Below are positions 1 to 8,098 of a stretch of DNA of 64,000 bases, in pieces; position 1 is the stretch's first letter, and every line of letters begins with the position of its first letter. The notes under the pieces were generated by a model. The model saw only the letters and a list, made by a program, of their open reading frames with translations. It ran no database searches and was not told the DNA's origin. The stretch comes from Streptomyces zingiberis (GTDB lineage Bacteria; Actinomycetota; Actinomycetes; Streptomycetales; Streptomycetaceae): the NCBI RefSeq assembly GCF_012034935.1, contig NZ_JAATEN010000014.1:98697-162696 (forward strand), in the 5' to 3' direction. The position numbers were made by a program, and so were the translations under genes.

Positions 1-284
1 GGCTCAAGGCCCTGGTCGACGGCGAGGTGCGGGTGGAGCTGGTGTGGCGGGACCGGCCGCCGCTGGAGGTGCCCGAGGTCGCGGCGGTACGCGAGGCGGC
101 CGCCGAGGCGGGCCGGCGCTGGACGCTGCGGCTTCCCCCGGAGCGGGCCCGCGCCCTGGTCGCCGCCGTCACCGGCGGGCCGGCCTTCGCGGCGCTGGAC
201 GATTTCACGCTGGCCACGCCGAGCCTGGAGGACGTCTATCTGGCGCTCGGCGGACATGGCACGGAAGGACTGGTGAAGGCGTGA
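1..284 (+). CDS. ABC transporter ATP-binding protein, C-terminal end (5' partial)
   Basis: The gene enters from the left edge with its first complete codon at position 3 and ends at TGA 282-284. About 93 residues remain. The segment ends with a P-S-L-E-D-V-Y-L motif, which is typical of the C-terminal accessory region of ABC-2 type drug/lipid exporter ATPases of the DrrA/CcmA kind. Walker A, Walker B and signature motifs lie outside the window. The next gene is a matching ABC-2 permease, so the two probably form one exporter. The substrate cannot be inferred. Confidence rests on the tail motif plus the neighbour. Confidence 0.8.
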   Translation, partial: LKALVDGEVRVELVWRDRPPLEVPEVAAVREAAAEAGRRWTLRLPPERARALVAAVTGGPAFAALDDFTLATPSLEDVYLALGGHGTEGLVKA

Positions 285-351
285 CCGGCGGTGAGTGCCC
301 CGGTACGGTGCGCGGGCGGCGCCCCGCGAGGACCGACGGGAGCCCCGGCAG

Positions 352-1227
352 GTGAGTGCCCTCTCCACACGGGCGGCGGGCGGCGGGTCCGCCACGCCCG
401 GCCCGGACACGCCCGGGCCCGCGCGGGACGACGCGGCGGGGCCCCCGCGGGACCCTGCGGCCGGGCCCGAGCCCGAGCCACTGGCCCCCGGCGCCCGGCT
501 GTTCCCCGCGCTGGCCGCCGTGTACCGCGCGCAGCTCTCGCGCGCCCGGGTGGCCCGGATACCGCTGCTGTTCGTCGCCACCTTCCAGTCCCTCGGGATC
601 ATGGTGCTGATGCGGGGGATCGCGGACTCCCCCGAGGAGGCGCGGGCCGTGGTGGCGGGCTCCAGCGTGCTGGTCGTCGCCTTCGTCGCGCTCAACCTCC
701 TTGCCCAGTACTTCGGGAAGCTGCGGGCCGGCGGCGGGCTCGACCACTACGCCACGCTGCCGGTGCCGCCCGCCGCCGTGGTGCTCGGCGCCGCCGGCGC
801 CTACGCCTCGTTCACCGTGCCCGGCGCGGCCGTCGTGGCCGTGACCGGGAGCCTGATGTTCCAGCTGCCCCTGACCCACCTGTGGGTGCTCGGCGCCGTC
901 ATCCCGCTGGCCGGTGCCGCGCTGGCCGGGCTCGGCGCGGCGCTGGGACTGCTGGCACCGCGCCAGGAACTCGCCACGCTCCTCGGCCAGCTGGGCATGT
1001 CGGCCGCGCTGCTGCTGGGGGTGCTGCCGCCCGCGCGGCTGCCGGAGCCCATCGGCTGGGCGCGGGATCTGCTCCCCTCCAGCTACGGGGTGGACGCGCT
1101 CGCCCGGACGTTCGAACCCCGCCCCGACTGGACGGCCGTGACCCTGGACCTGGGGGTGTGCGCGGCCGTCGGCCTGGTCTCGCTGGCCGCCGCCACCTGG
1201 GCCTACCGCAGGGCCGCCCTGCGGTAG
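352..1227 (+). CDS. ABC-2 type transporter permease
   Basis: A 291-residue integral membrane protein. After a Pro/Ala/Gly-rich N-terminal tail of about 45 residues there are roughly six hydrophobic segments and the layout of ABC-2 exporter permeases. The C-terminal part reads L-P-S-S-Y-G-V-D-A-L, a position conserved in DrrB-like permeases. I chose the GTG at 352 because GGGAG at 338-342 sits 9 nt upstream. An in-frame GTG at 295 would add 19 arginine-rich residues and has no ribosome binding site. It follows the ATPase gene by 67 nt and almost certainly partners it. Substrate unknown. Confidence 0.85.
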   Translation: MSALSTRAAGGGSATPGPDTPGPARDDAAGPPRDPAAGPEPEPLAPGARLFPALAAVYRAQLSRARVARIPLLFVATFQSLGIMVLMRGIADSPEEARAVVAGSSVLVVAFVALNLLAQYFGKLRAGGGLDHYATLPVPPAAVVLGAAGAYASFTVPGAAVVAVTGSLMFQLPLTHLWVLGAVIPLAGAALAGLGAALGLLAPRQELATLLGQLGMSAALLLGVLPPARLPEPIGWARDLLPSSYGVDALARTFEPRPDWTAVTLDLGVCAAVGLVSLAAATWAYRRAALR

Positions 1228-1286
1228 AAACCGACCCGGGGTGTCCCCGGGCGTGGCGCGCCCGGCGCACCTGGCACGATGTCCGG

Positions 1287-1883
1287 GTGACCGCACCGCT
1301 GACACCGCAACCCCACGGACGTCCCCCTCATGACACGGCGTCGGGACCGCCCGGCGCGGCCACGTCCGGCCGGGAGGCGGGCGAGCTGCGCCGGGGGGTC
1401 CTGACGGGCCTGTCCGTCACCGTGTCCGGGGTGCTGCTCGGCCTGGCCTGGCTGTGGCTGGCACCGCGCGTCCCCCTGGTCTCCGACGGCGAGGCCGTCT
1501 ACCTGGAGAACACCGAGGGCGAACAGGCGATCGCCGCCGACGGCACCTTCGTGCTGCTGGGGCTGGCCTTCGGCGCCGTGACCGCCCTGGTGGTCTTCCT
1601 CCTCCGCCGGAGCGGTGGCGTGGGGCCGGTCGTCGGGCTCGCGCTCGGCGGGCTGCTCGGCTCGGTCCTCGCCTGGCGGCTCGGGGTCGCCCTCGGACCC
1701 ACCTCGGACGTCGTCGCGCACGCGCGCGAGGTGGGCAAGGGCGTCCCCTTCGACGGGCCACTGGAACTGCGGGCCAAGGGCGCGCTGCTGGCCTGGCCGA
1801 TCGCCGCCATGCTCGTCCACCTGGCCCTGACCGGGCTGTTCGGCCCCCGTGATCCGGAACCCCAGCCGCTGCCGCCACTCTGA
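1287..1883 (+). CDS. DUF2567-like conserved membrane protein
   Basis: A 198-residue protein with four hydrophobic segments, at about residues 40-62, 88-108, 115-135 and 170-190. The loop after segment one holds a conserved-looking acidic stretch (VSDGEAVYLENTEGE). This resembles the actinobacterial DUF2567 membrane family; function unknown. The GTG start is set by CACGAT (1275-1280), which lies 6 nt upstream in the spacing expected for a leaderless -10 box. There is no purine-rich ribosome binding site. It is separated from the exporter genes by 59 nt, so it could also be read through from them. The family name comes from memory and was not searched. Confidence 0.7.
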   Translation: MTAPLTPQPHGRPPHDTASGPPGAATSGREAGELRRGVLTGLSVTVSGVLLGLAWLWLAPRVPLVSDGEAVYLENTEGEQAIAADGTFVLLGLAFGAVTALVVFLLRRSGGVGPVVGLALGGLLGSVLAWRLGVALGPTSDVVAHAREVGKGVPFDGPLELRAKGALLAWPIAAMLVHLALTGLFGPRDPEPQPLPPL

Positions 1884-2101
1884 CGGCCCCGTGGGGGACG
1901 GAAGCGAGGCGCCGCCCGGGCCGGCACCGGTGGGGCGCCGGCGCCGTGGGGAGGGAAGGTTCACCGGCTCCTTACGGGAGCGCCCCGAGGCCGCGGTGCC
2001 GCATCATCCGGGTACGGCCGGCACACGGGCCGTGTCCCGCTGCGCGGAGCGGCGCACCGGACGCCGTGCGCTTCCCCCGCTCGGCCTCGCCCGCCCCGCG
2101 A

Positions 2102-2863
2102 CTAGGAGGGCGGCCGCTCAGGCACGACCGTGCCTCTGCCGAGGAGACGGCCCTGCGGCCGGGCAGCCGGGGGACGGGCCTGCCGGACGGGCGGGACGGG
2201 GCGGCGGGGCGCCGGCCACTCCGGCAGGGTCTCGCCCTCTTCGAAGAGATCGTGGTCCCAGTCCAGACAGAAATGACCGGAGGGGAGTTCGAGGGGAGTG
2301 GGCCACCATCCCTGGAAGGGTTCACCGGATTCCAGGCAGGTGGCGAGACGGTCGAACAGTTCCGCCAGGCTCGCCCCCCACAGGACGCCGTCGATGTCCC
2401 CCGAACCGATGCCCATCTCGTAGACGTGACCGTAGGTGGGTCCGGGGTGATGGTCCACGAAGGCCGTGCCGCCGTCGTTCGGATGGGCGAAGGGCACCCA
2501 TCGGTGGGCGTGACCGCAGAGTTCGTGCTCCTCCCACATCCCCCACTCGGTGAAACCGATGTTCTTGAGCATTTCGTGCTGGCGGGCGATCTGGTCCGTG
2601 CTGTTGAGCCGGTGCCCCAGGGGGAGGAACGCCCCGGCGGCGTAGTACTCCCTCTCCGGAATCTCCACCACCCCGTTGTGGCGCTCCAGGAGCGCCCTCA
2701 GCTGCGGGTGGAGCGGGAATCCCAGCCGGGTTTCGAGCCCCGCGATCTCCTCGGGGGAGGCGGCGGGCCGCAGGGCGGCGTGGTCGATGGGGGTGTGCGT
2801 GGACAGCCAGGACGCGAAGCGGTCCCACGCGGCGCCTAAGGCCGCGGAATCCGTGTCGATCAT
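2102..2863 (-). CDS. SMI1/KNR4 family protein
   Basis: A 253-residue protein of the SMI1/KNR4 (SUKH) fold: an early P-A-S-P-E-E-I-A-G-L-E helix, the L-G-F-P-L-H-P-Q-L-R-A-L-L-E-R-H-N-G turn, and a later W-G-A-S-L-A-E-L-F segment. SUKH proteins are commonly immunity proteins of polymorphic toxins or housekeeping regulators; no toxin gene is adjacent. ATG at 2863 is preferred over upstream starts because TAGGTT lies 7 nt before it, the leaderless arrangement seen elsewhere here. Codon 9 is TTA (complement of 2837-2839), so translation should need the bldA tRNA. The C-terminal 45 residues are Pro/Arg-rich and probably disordered. Confidence 0.8.
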   Translation of the reverse strand: MIDTDSAALGAAWDRFASWLSTHTPIDHAALRPAASPEEIAGLETRLGFPLHPQLRALLERHNGVVEIPEREYYAAGAFLPLGHRLNSTDQIARQHEMLKNIGFTEWGMWEEHELCGHAHRWVPFAHPNDGGTAFVDHHPGPTYGHVYEMGIGSGDIDGVLWGASLAELFDRLATCLESGEPFQGWWPTPLELPSGHFCLDWDHDLFEEGETLPEWPAPRRPVPPVRQARPPAARPQGRLLGRGTVVPERPPS

Positions 2864-3010
2864 GCCGCTGAACCTAGAGGACGGCACTGACATTCCGGCC
2901 GGCCGCGCTCGGACGGCCGACGGCCGACGGCCGGCAAGAGCCGGCAAGAGGATCAGCCCGGCAAGAGGAACAGCTGGGCCGGAACTCCGGGTCCCGCACC
3001 CCCGGGTGCC

Positions 3011-3526
3011 TCAGGGGCGGGCGATCGGGGCCAGGACGGCGCCGGTGAGCGCGGCGAGGTCCGCCGGGGAGAGTTCGACCTCCAGGCCCCGGCGGCCCGC
3101 CGAGACGCAGATGGTGGCGTGCTCCGTGGCTGAGGCGTCCAGCACGGTGGGCAGCCGCCGCCGCTGGCCCAGCGGGGAGATGCCGCCGCGGACGTAGCCG
3201 GTGGCCCGCTCGGCGGCCGCCGGGTCCGCCATCGCCGCGCGTTTGCCGCCCGCCGCCGAGGCCAGGGCCTTCAGGTCCAGGGACCCGGAGACGGGGACGA
3301 CGGCGACCGTGAGTGCACCGTCCACCTCGGCCAGGAGCGTCTTGAAGATCCGCTCCGGGTCGGTGCCCAGCGCCTCGGCCGCCTCCGCGCCGTAGGAGGC
3401 CGCGCCCGGGTCGTGCGCGTAGGAGTGGACGGTGAAGGACATCCCGGCCTCCGCCAGCGCGACCGTCGCGGGGGTGCCGCCGGTGGAACCCGCCGTGCCG
3501 CCGCGCCGCTGCTTCTTCTTGCCCAC
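3011..3526 (-). CDS. YbaK/EbsC-type aminoacyl-tRNA deacylase
   Basis: A 171-residue protein of the YbaK/ProX editing-domain family, which hydrolyses mischarged aminoacyl-tRNAs such as Cys-tRNA(Pro). Family features are the Y-G-A-E-A-A-E-A-L-G opening, the catalytic-region lysine in E-R-I-F-K-T-L-L, the V-P-V-S-G-S-L-D-L-K-A-L-A strand, and the G-G-I-S-P-L-G-Q motif followed by the C-terminal A-G-R-R-G-L-E-V-E-L. Start GTG 3526 is supported by GAGGGG 4-9 nt upstream. Longer in-frame starts would add a Gly/Arg-rich segment unlike the family. It runs in the same direction as the LON-domain gene upstream, 235 nt away. Confidence 0.88.
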   Translation of the reverse strand: MGKKKQRRGGTAGSTGGTPATVALAEAGMSFTVHSYAHDPGAASYGAEAAEALGTDPERIFKTLLAEVDGALTVAVVPVSGSLDLKALASAAGGKRAAMADPAAAERATGYVRGGISPLGQRRRLPTVLDASATEHATICVSAGRRGLEVELSPADLAALTGAVLAPIARP

Positions 3527-3761
3527 GTTTCCCCTCGCCCCGATCTCGCCGGTCCTCGCCGTTCCGCCCGGCCCCGCTGTTTCCGCCGGCCCCGATGCCC
3601 TTGCCGTCCGGCCGTCCGGTCCCTCACCGACGCCGTGCCGCCGGCGGCCGGGCCCGACACGCCGTCGTGGCCGGTCCGCCATCCGTCCGCCCGACCGCCG
3701 TCCGCCCGCCGCGCTGCCGGCCCCCGCGCGCCGCCGTGCGGGGGCGGCCGGGGCCGGGGCG

Positions 3762-4508
3762 TCAGTTGAGGCTCATCGGCTGCCGGGTCAGGTCGACCGC
3801 GGGCAGCGAGGGGATGCCGCGGATCACCGCGCTCTCCGCGCGGAGGAGTTTCAGCTCGGCCGCGAGCCGGGACGCCGTGTCCGGGGCCTCCAGGAGTTCC
3901 TGCTTGGCCGGGGTGTCCAGCACGGCCGCGGCCGCCACCAGGTACGACAGCACGGACGGCTCGCCCGGCAGTTCCTGTTCGCCCGCGAGGGACCGCTCGT
4001 TGGCCCCGGCCAGCCGTCTCTGGTAGGTGCGGAACGCCCGGACCACCCCCGAGGCCAGGGCGCCGGCTCCGCTGCCCTCCGCCTCCGGGATCTCCTCGCA
4101 CTCGCCGGTCAGATAGGGGCCGCTGCTGTCCACCGAGCGGATCCGGATGCGGGTGGTGCCGGTGGCCAGCACCTCGTAGCCGTCACCGTCCTCCTTCTCG
4201 CGGATGGTGGCCGCGTCCGCGACGCAGCCCACCTGGTGGAAGGCGGCCAGCGGGTCCTCCCCGAAGCCGGCGGTGGGGCCGGGCTCGGGCGGCTCGGTGG
4301 CGGCGTCGGGCAGGCCGGGGGCGGACGGTGCCGTCTCGTGGCCGTCGCGGATGGCGACGACGGCGAAGCGCCGGGGTCCGTCCTCGTCGAGCTTCAACAG
4401 GTCGGCCATGAGCGCCCGGTAGCGCTGCTCGAAGACGTTGAGCGGCAGCACGAGGCCGGGGAAGAGCACCGTGTTGAGCGGAAAGAGCGGAAGGCGCGCG
4501 ATGGTCAC
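3762..4508 (-). CDS. LON substrate-binding-domain protein
   Basis: A 248-residue protein carrying only the N-terminal substrate-binding (LAN/PUA-like) domain of Lon protease. It begins with ARLPLFPLNTVLFPG, then L-P-L-N-V-F-E-Q-R-Y, and has no AAA+ or protease domain. Stand-alone LON-domain proteins of this length are widespread in actinobacteria and usually sit beside hisD; their substrate is not established. The GTG at 4508 starts exactly at the domain and has TAGGCT (complement of 4517-4522) 8 nt upstream, so it may be leaderless. The stop of the next upstream minus-strand gene is only 11 nt away from this start. Confidence 0.87.
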   Translation of the reverse strand: MTIARLPLFPLNTVLFPGLVLPLNVFEQRYRALMADLLKLDEDGPRRFAVVAIRDGHETAPSAPGLPDAATEPPEPGPTAGFGEDPLAAFHQVGCVADAATIREKEDGDGYEVLATGTTRIRIRSVDSSGPYLTGECEEIPEAEGSGAGALASGVVRAFRTYQRRLAGANERSLAGEQELPGEPSVLSYLVAAAAVLDTPAKQELLEAPDTASRLAAELKLLRAESAVIRGIPSLPAVDLTRQPMSLN

Positions 4509-4519
4509 GACGGCCAAGC

Positions 4520-5866
4520 CTAACGGCCGGCCGGCGCGGCGTGCGGGCCGCGGCGCCACAACGGCATGGAGGCGGCCACCTGGAGCCGGGTGCCGTCCCG
4601 CGCCTCCAGGAACTGGCCGAGCGGGTCGTCGGAGACCGTGGTCCAGGGGAAGGCCGTGGCGTGCGGGCCGATCAGCCGGAACTGGTGCAGCGCCTCCTCC
4701 CAGCGGCCGCGGATCATCAGGACCAGGACCAGCACGTTGCGGACCTCCGCGGGCCACGGGTCGCCGGGCGCGTAGCGGGCGGAGAGGCCGACGGCCAGAT
4801 CGACGGCGGCGTCGAGGCGGCGCGCGGAGGCGATGCCGACGGCCTCCCCGCCTTCCGGCCCCGGGCCGCCGTGGCCTCCGCGACGGGGCCTCCGCCCCGC
4901 ACCGGCCCGCGCGCGGCCGGGCTCCGCGCCGGGACCGCCGAGGTCGAGGGGGCCGGGGTGCACATGGTCGAGGATGGCGCGGACCGGCAGCGCCTGGAGC
5001 AGCGAACCGGGCAGCGCCGCCTGCGCGGCCCGCTCGGCGAAGGAGAAACAGGGGTCGTGGAGGTGGGTGCCGACGAGCACGTCCCCTTCCTCCCGGCCTC
5101 CGCCATGGCTGCCTCGGCTTCCGCCGGGGCCTCCTCCGTGGCCTTCGTCCCCGCTCTGCGCCCGTCGCCCCGCGCGGGCCGCCCCGCCGTGGCCGGACTC
5201 CGTCCCGGCGCGGCGGCCGTCACCCGCGGTGGCCGGCGTGAGCGGCACCTGCGGGCCGGCCGGCCGCCGCTCCGCGCGGGGCGCCGGCGCGGTACGGCAG
5301 CGGGAGGTCAGATAGCGGAGCGCCGCCGCGTGGCAGCCGCTGTGGTGCGGGGAGCGGGCCACCGCCTGTGACCACAGGGCGGCGAACTCGGCCTGCGGCA
5401 GCCGGAGTCCGCGCGCCTGGTCCAGCGCGAGGCGCCAGGGGACGGGGTCGTGCGGGGCGGCCTCGGCGGCCGCCCGGATCAGCGGGGTCGCGGCCGCCAG
5501 CCACTCCCGCTGCTCCGTGCGCCGCTCCGCGCGGCGCAGCGCGACCGCGGCGCGCAGCAGCGCCACATCCGGGTCCCCCGGGGCGGCGGCCCGCCAGCGG
5601 GCCAGCCACTCGGGACGGTGGTGGGCGAAGCGGGCGAGCGCCGCGGCACAGCGGTCGCGGTACTCCCACTGGGCGTGTTCACGCGTGACGGCCAGCAGGG
5701 CGGCGGCGGGGAGGTGGTCACCGGCACCGGCGGCGGCGAGCACCCCGGACAGCCGCTCGTCCGGCGCGTCCAGGACCACCTCGTCGTCGGGGACGAGGCC
5801 GGTGGCGAGCCCCGCGGTGTGGCGCACCATGCGAACGGTGGTGGTCAGCGCATGGAGGAAGACCAT
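4520..5866 (-). CDS. conserved hypothetical alanine-rich protein (helical-repeat-like)
   Basis: A 448-residue protein with no family I can name. Residues about 25-200 form an Ala/Leu/Arg-rich helical region that looks repeat-like. Residues about 205-265 are a low-complexity Gly/Arg/Glu linker. The C-terminal third contains a W-P-A-E-V-R-N-V-L-V-L-V-L-M-I-R-G-R-W-E-E-A-L-H-Q-F-R motif that looks like one TPR hairpin. No catalytic motif or signal peptide is visible. It lies between the LON-domain gene and a beta-helical membrane protein on the same strand. Start ATG 5866 is the first possible; an ATG 12 codons inside (5830) cannot be excluded. Confidence 0.6.
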   Translation of the reverse strand: MVFLHALTTTVRMVRHTAGLATGLVPDDEVVLDAPDERLSGVLAAAGAGDHLPAAALLAVTREHAQWEYRDRCAAALARFAHHRPEWLARWRAAAPGDPDVALLRAAVALRRAERRTEQREWLAAATPLIRAAAEAAPHDPVPWRLALDQARGLRLPQAEFAALWSQAVARSPHHSGCHAAALRYLTSRCRTAPAPRAERRPAGPQVPLTPATAGDGRRAGTESGHGGAARAGRRAQSGDEGHGGGPGGSRGSHGGGREEGDVLVGTHLHDPCFSFAERAAQAALPGSLLQALPVRAILDHVHPGPLDLGGPGAEPGRARAGAGRRPRRGGHGGPGPEGGEAVGIASARRLDAAVDLAVGLSARYAPGDPWPAEVRNVLVLVLMIRGRWEEALHQFRLIGPHATAFPWTTVSDDPLGQFLEARDGTRLQVAASMPLWRRGPHAAPAGR

Positions 5867-6262
5867 GCGTCCATTGAATTGTGCAGGTCGTGTACGGTGC
5901 CAGCGGTTTCCGATGACGCTTCGGTATCGGATTTCGGGTTGCTTGAGGAATGGTCAACTCCGGGTAAAAAAAGGTGCGCCGAAGGGGCGGAGGGGGCACG
6001 GTGTCGCGCGCGGAGCCGCCGTCCGGGGACCGGCGCCCCGGCCCGCCCGGACGCGCCCCCCGCCCGGCCCCCTGGCGTGGCCCTCTTCGGGGCCTCCGGC
6101 TCCTCCGGTCTCTCCCCGCGTCTGTGCCGTCTGTGCCGTCCGGGGAACCGGTGGCCGCCGCTGGACGGCCCGGGTTCCCCGCCGTCCGTCCGTCTGTCCG
6201 TCCGGCCGGCCCCCGGGCCTCCGGCTCCGACGCCGTAGCGGCCGGGGCCCCGGAAGCCCGGG
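5867..6262 (+). other. 396-nt spacer without a gene
   Basis: No credible reading frame on either strand. The segment 5870-5985 is clearly less GC-rich than its surroundings and should hold the promoter of the minus-strand gene starting at 5866. On that strand a TTGACC (complement of 5954-5959) is present but no convincing -10 follows at normal spacing. An A-run at 5975-5981 reads as a T-run on the minus strand just after a 4-bp stem (CGCC/GGCG), a weak terminator candidate for the gene ending at 6263. The rest (5990-6260) is GC-rich with short TCTGTGCCG and CCGT micro-repeats. Confidence 0.4.
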
Positions 6263-7879
6263 TCAGTTGCGGCGCAGCAGCCGGGAGGCGCCCGCCGCGA
6301 CGGTGGTCGCCAGCATCCAGCCCAGCAGGATCATCACCACGGAGGCCCACTGGTGGAGGGTGTCCCACTTCCAGGAGGTGTCCTGGCCCAGATTGATCAC
6401 CGGCAGCAGCAGGTCCAGGGTGTAGAGCGCCGGGTCCCAGTGCGGCGCGCCCTCCTTGGAGACGGGCTGCGGCGTGGCACGGGAGAAGAACAGCGCGCCG
6501 ACCGCCCACAGGAACGCCATCCACACCGCCGCGCGGCCCGGCCGGTAGCCGTAGGCGACCGTCCAGTCCTGGAGGTAGCCCCACACCTTGCCGGCCAGGG
6601 GGAGGGTCTCCCTCCGGCGCCGCTGTTTGGCGAGGAGCGCGACCCGGGCGTGGGTGTCCTCGCCGCTGGTGCGCAGGGCGTTGGAGAGCTGCTCGTACGG
6701 CTCCGGGGCGTACTCCGGGGTGGCCGCCGCGACCCACTCCAGCCGCTCCGGCAGCGGGAAGCGGCCGCGCGGTATCAGGCACTCGTAGGAGAAGCCCGCC
6801 ATGGCCAGGCCGCCCGGCCCCGGCCAGCTCTCCGCCCGGTCCACCAGGTTGACGACCTTCGCCCCGGACAGCACCACCCGGCCGCGCTGCGGGCGCTCGC
6901 AGAGGAATCGCAGCTCCGGCGTCTGGATGCGGCGCATCGACAGCTCCTGGCCGGAGTCGAGCTCGAAGCGGGCCCGGTCGAAGTCGAGCGCGTCGCCGAA
7001 CCGCCCGTCGTCCAGCCGTATCCCGCCCACGCACTCGAACGGCCGGACGAGCATGCCGTCCCGGGGCGTGGTGCCGTACGGCGGGGTGTTCAGCCCGTAC
7101 GGCGGTGTGGTGCCGGTGGCGAACGGTGAGCCGCCGACCCCGGCCGCCGTCATGTAGAGGGTGCGCTCCACGGTGAGCTGGGGCGCGTTCAGCGCCCGGC
7201 GCCCCTGCGGATTGCTCAGTCTGCTGCCGCGCAGGCTGAGCGAGACGCCGATCTGCGCGCCGCGCAGGCTCAGCTCGCCGTGCGACTCGATCAGCTCCGC
7301 CTGGAAGTCCTGCCCGACGCTGATGCCGTCCGCGACGATCGACCGGCCCTTGCGGTCCCGCTCCACCACGAGCTGGTTGATCAGCAGATCGGTGCCGACC
7401 CGGGCGTCCGTCAGCCGGATGCCGCGGTGCACCGTGCAGCGCGGCAGATGGAGATCGCCCTCCGTCTGGAGCCGCGCGGCCTCCAGCCGGGGTATCCGGC
7501 AGCCCACCAGGCGCAGCGTGGAGAAGCGCGCCTCGGGCAGCACCACCTCGCGGTCGAAGCGGCAGCCCCGCAGCTCCACGAAGGGCCCGACGGCGCCCCC
7601 CGCCAGGTCCAGCGTGCCGGTCACCCGGGCGCCGGTCAGCTTGAGCGCCGTCACGCGGCCCGGCTGCGGCGGCGGCCCGTCCAGCAGCAGCAGTGCCACC
7701 ACCCGGGCCCGCACCTGGCGGCCGGGGCCCCAGGGCCGGCGGCCGTTCGGGTCGTCCTCCTCCGGGTCCCCGCTGCTCAGATCGTGGGTGGAGCCGTTGC
7801 GGAACGCCTGCCACAGGCCCCACTCGGCGGGGGTCAGATCCAGTGAAGCCGGCGGCTCGCCGTCCCCTGGCACCGTCAC
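6263..7879 (-). CDS. membrane-anchored beta-helical repeat protein
   Basis: A 538-residue protein. Residues about 75-330 consist of short repeats with periodic L-x-L/A-R-L-x-x patterns (for example LRLVGCRIPRLEAARL, LSLRGAQIGVSLSLRG), as in pentapeptide-like right-handed quadrilateral helices. Two hydrophobic segments near the C-terminus (about 455-475 and 508-530) would anchor it in the membrane. Proteins like this are often annotated 'oxidoreductase' in Streptomyces, but no cofactor motif is visible and I would not use that name. GTG at 7879 is preceded by AAGGAG with 7 nt spacing. It is divergent from hisD. Confidence 0.7.
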   Translation of the reverse strand: MTVPGDGEPPASLDLTPAEWGLWQAFRNGSTHDLSSGDPEEDDPNGRRPWGPGRQVRARVVALLLLDGPPPQPGRVTALKLTGARVTGTLDLAGGAVGPFVELRGCRFDREVVLPEARFSTLRLVGCRIPRLEAARLQTEGDLHLPRCTVHRGIRLTDARVGTDLLINQLVVERDRKGRSIVADGISVGQDFQAELIESHGELSLRGAQIGVSLSLRGSRLSNPQGRRALNAPQLTVERTLYMTAAGVGGSPFATGTTPPYGLNTPPYGTTPRDGMLVRPFECVGGIRLDDGRFGDALDFDRARFELDSGQELSMRRIQTPELRFLCERPQRGRVVLSGAKVVNLVDRAESWPGPGGLAMAGFSYECLIPRGRFPLPERLEWVAAATPEYAPEPYEQLSNALRTSGEDTHARVALLAKQRRRRETLPLAGKVWGYLQDWTVAYGYRPGRAAVWMAFLWAVGALFFSRATPQPVSKEGAPHWDPALYTLDLLLPVINLGQDTSWKWDTLHQWASVVMILLGWMLATTVAAGASRLLRRN

Positions 7880-8098
7880 TCGTTCACTCCTTCGTGTCGT
7901 GCGGGCCCCTCGGGTCCTCCGCTCACGGTCCGGCGCCCGGCCGGGAACGGCCGGGCCGTGCCGGTTCGGTGCCCCCCTGCCCGTCCCATGCCCGCTGGGT
8001 AACGGTACGAAAGCCCGGAGTCACCACGGAGCGCGGGGGTGTTCCACTGCGTGATACGGATGCCCGGCCGCCACGCCAGGTCTGCGACACTTGGCCTC
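7880..8098 (+). promoter_or_regulatory. divergent spacer carrying the his operon promoter
   Basis: A 219-nt spacer between the minus-strand membrane gene and hisD. A perfect 8-bp inverted repeat (GCCCGGCC/GGCCGGGC, 7935-7956) lies in its first third. GACACT at 8086-8091 is 7 nt before the hisD GTG and could be a -10 element for a leaderless hisD mRNA; no good -35 accompanies it. No histidine-rich leader peptide or T-box-like structure was recognised. Confidence 0.35.

Noticed and set aside
6263..7879. Annotation as an oxidoreductase
   Set aside because: The name is often attached to such proteins, but the sequence shows only a repeat helix and two membrane segments, with no nucleotide- or metal-binding motif.
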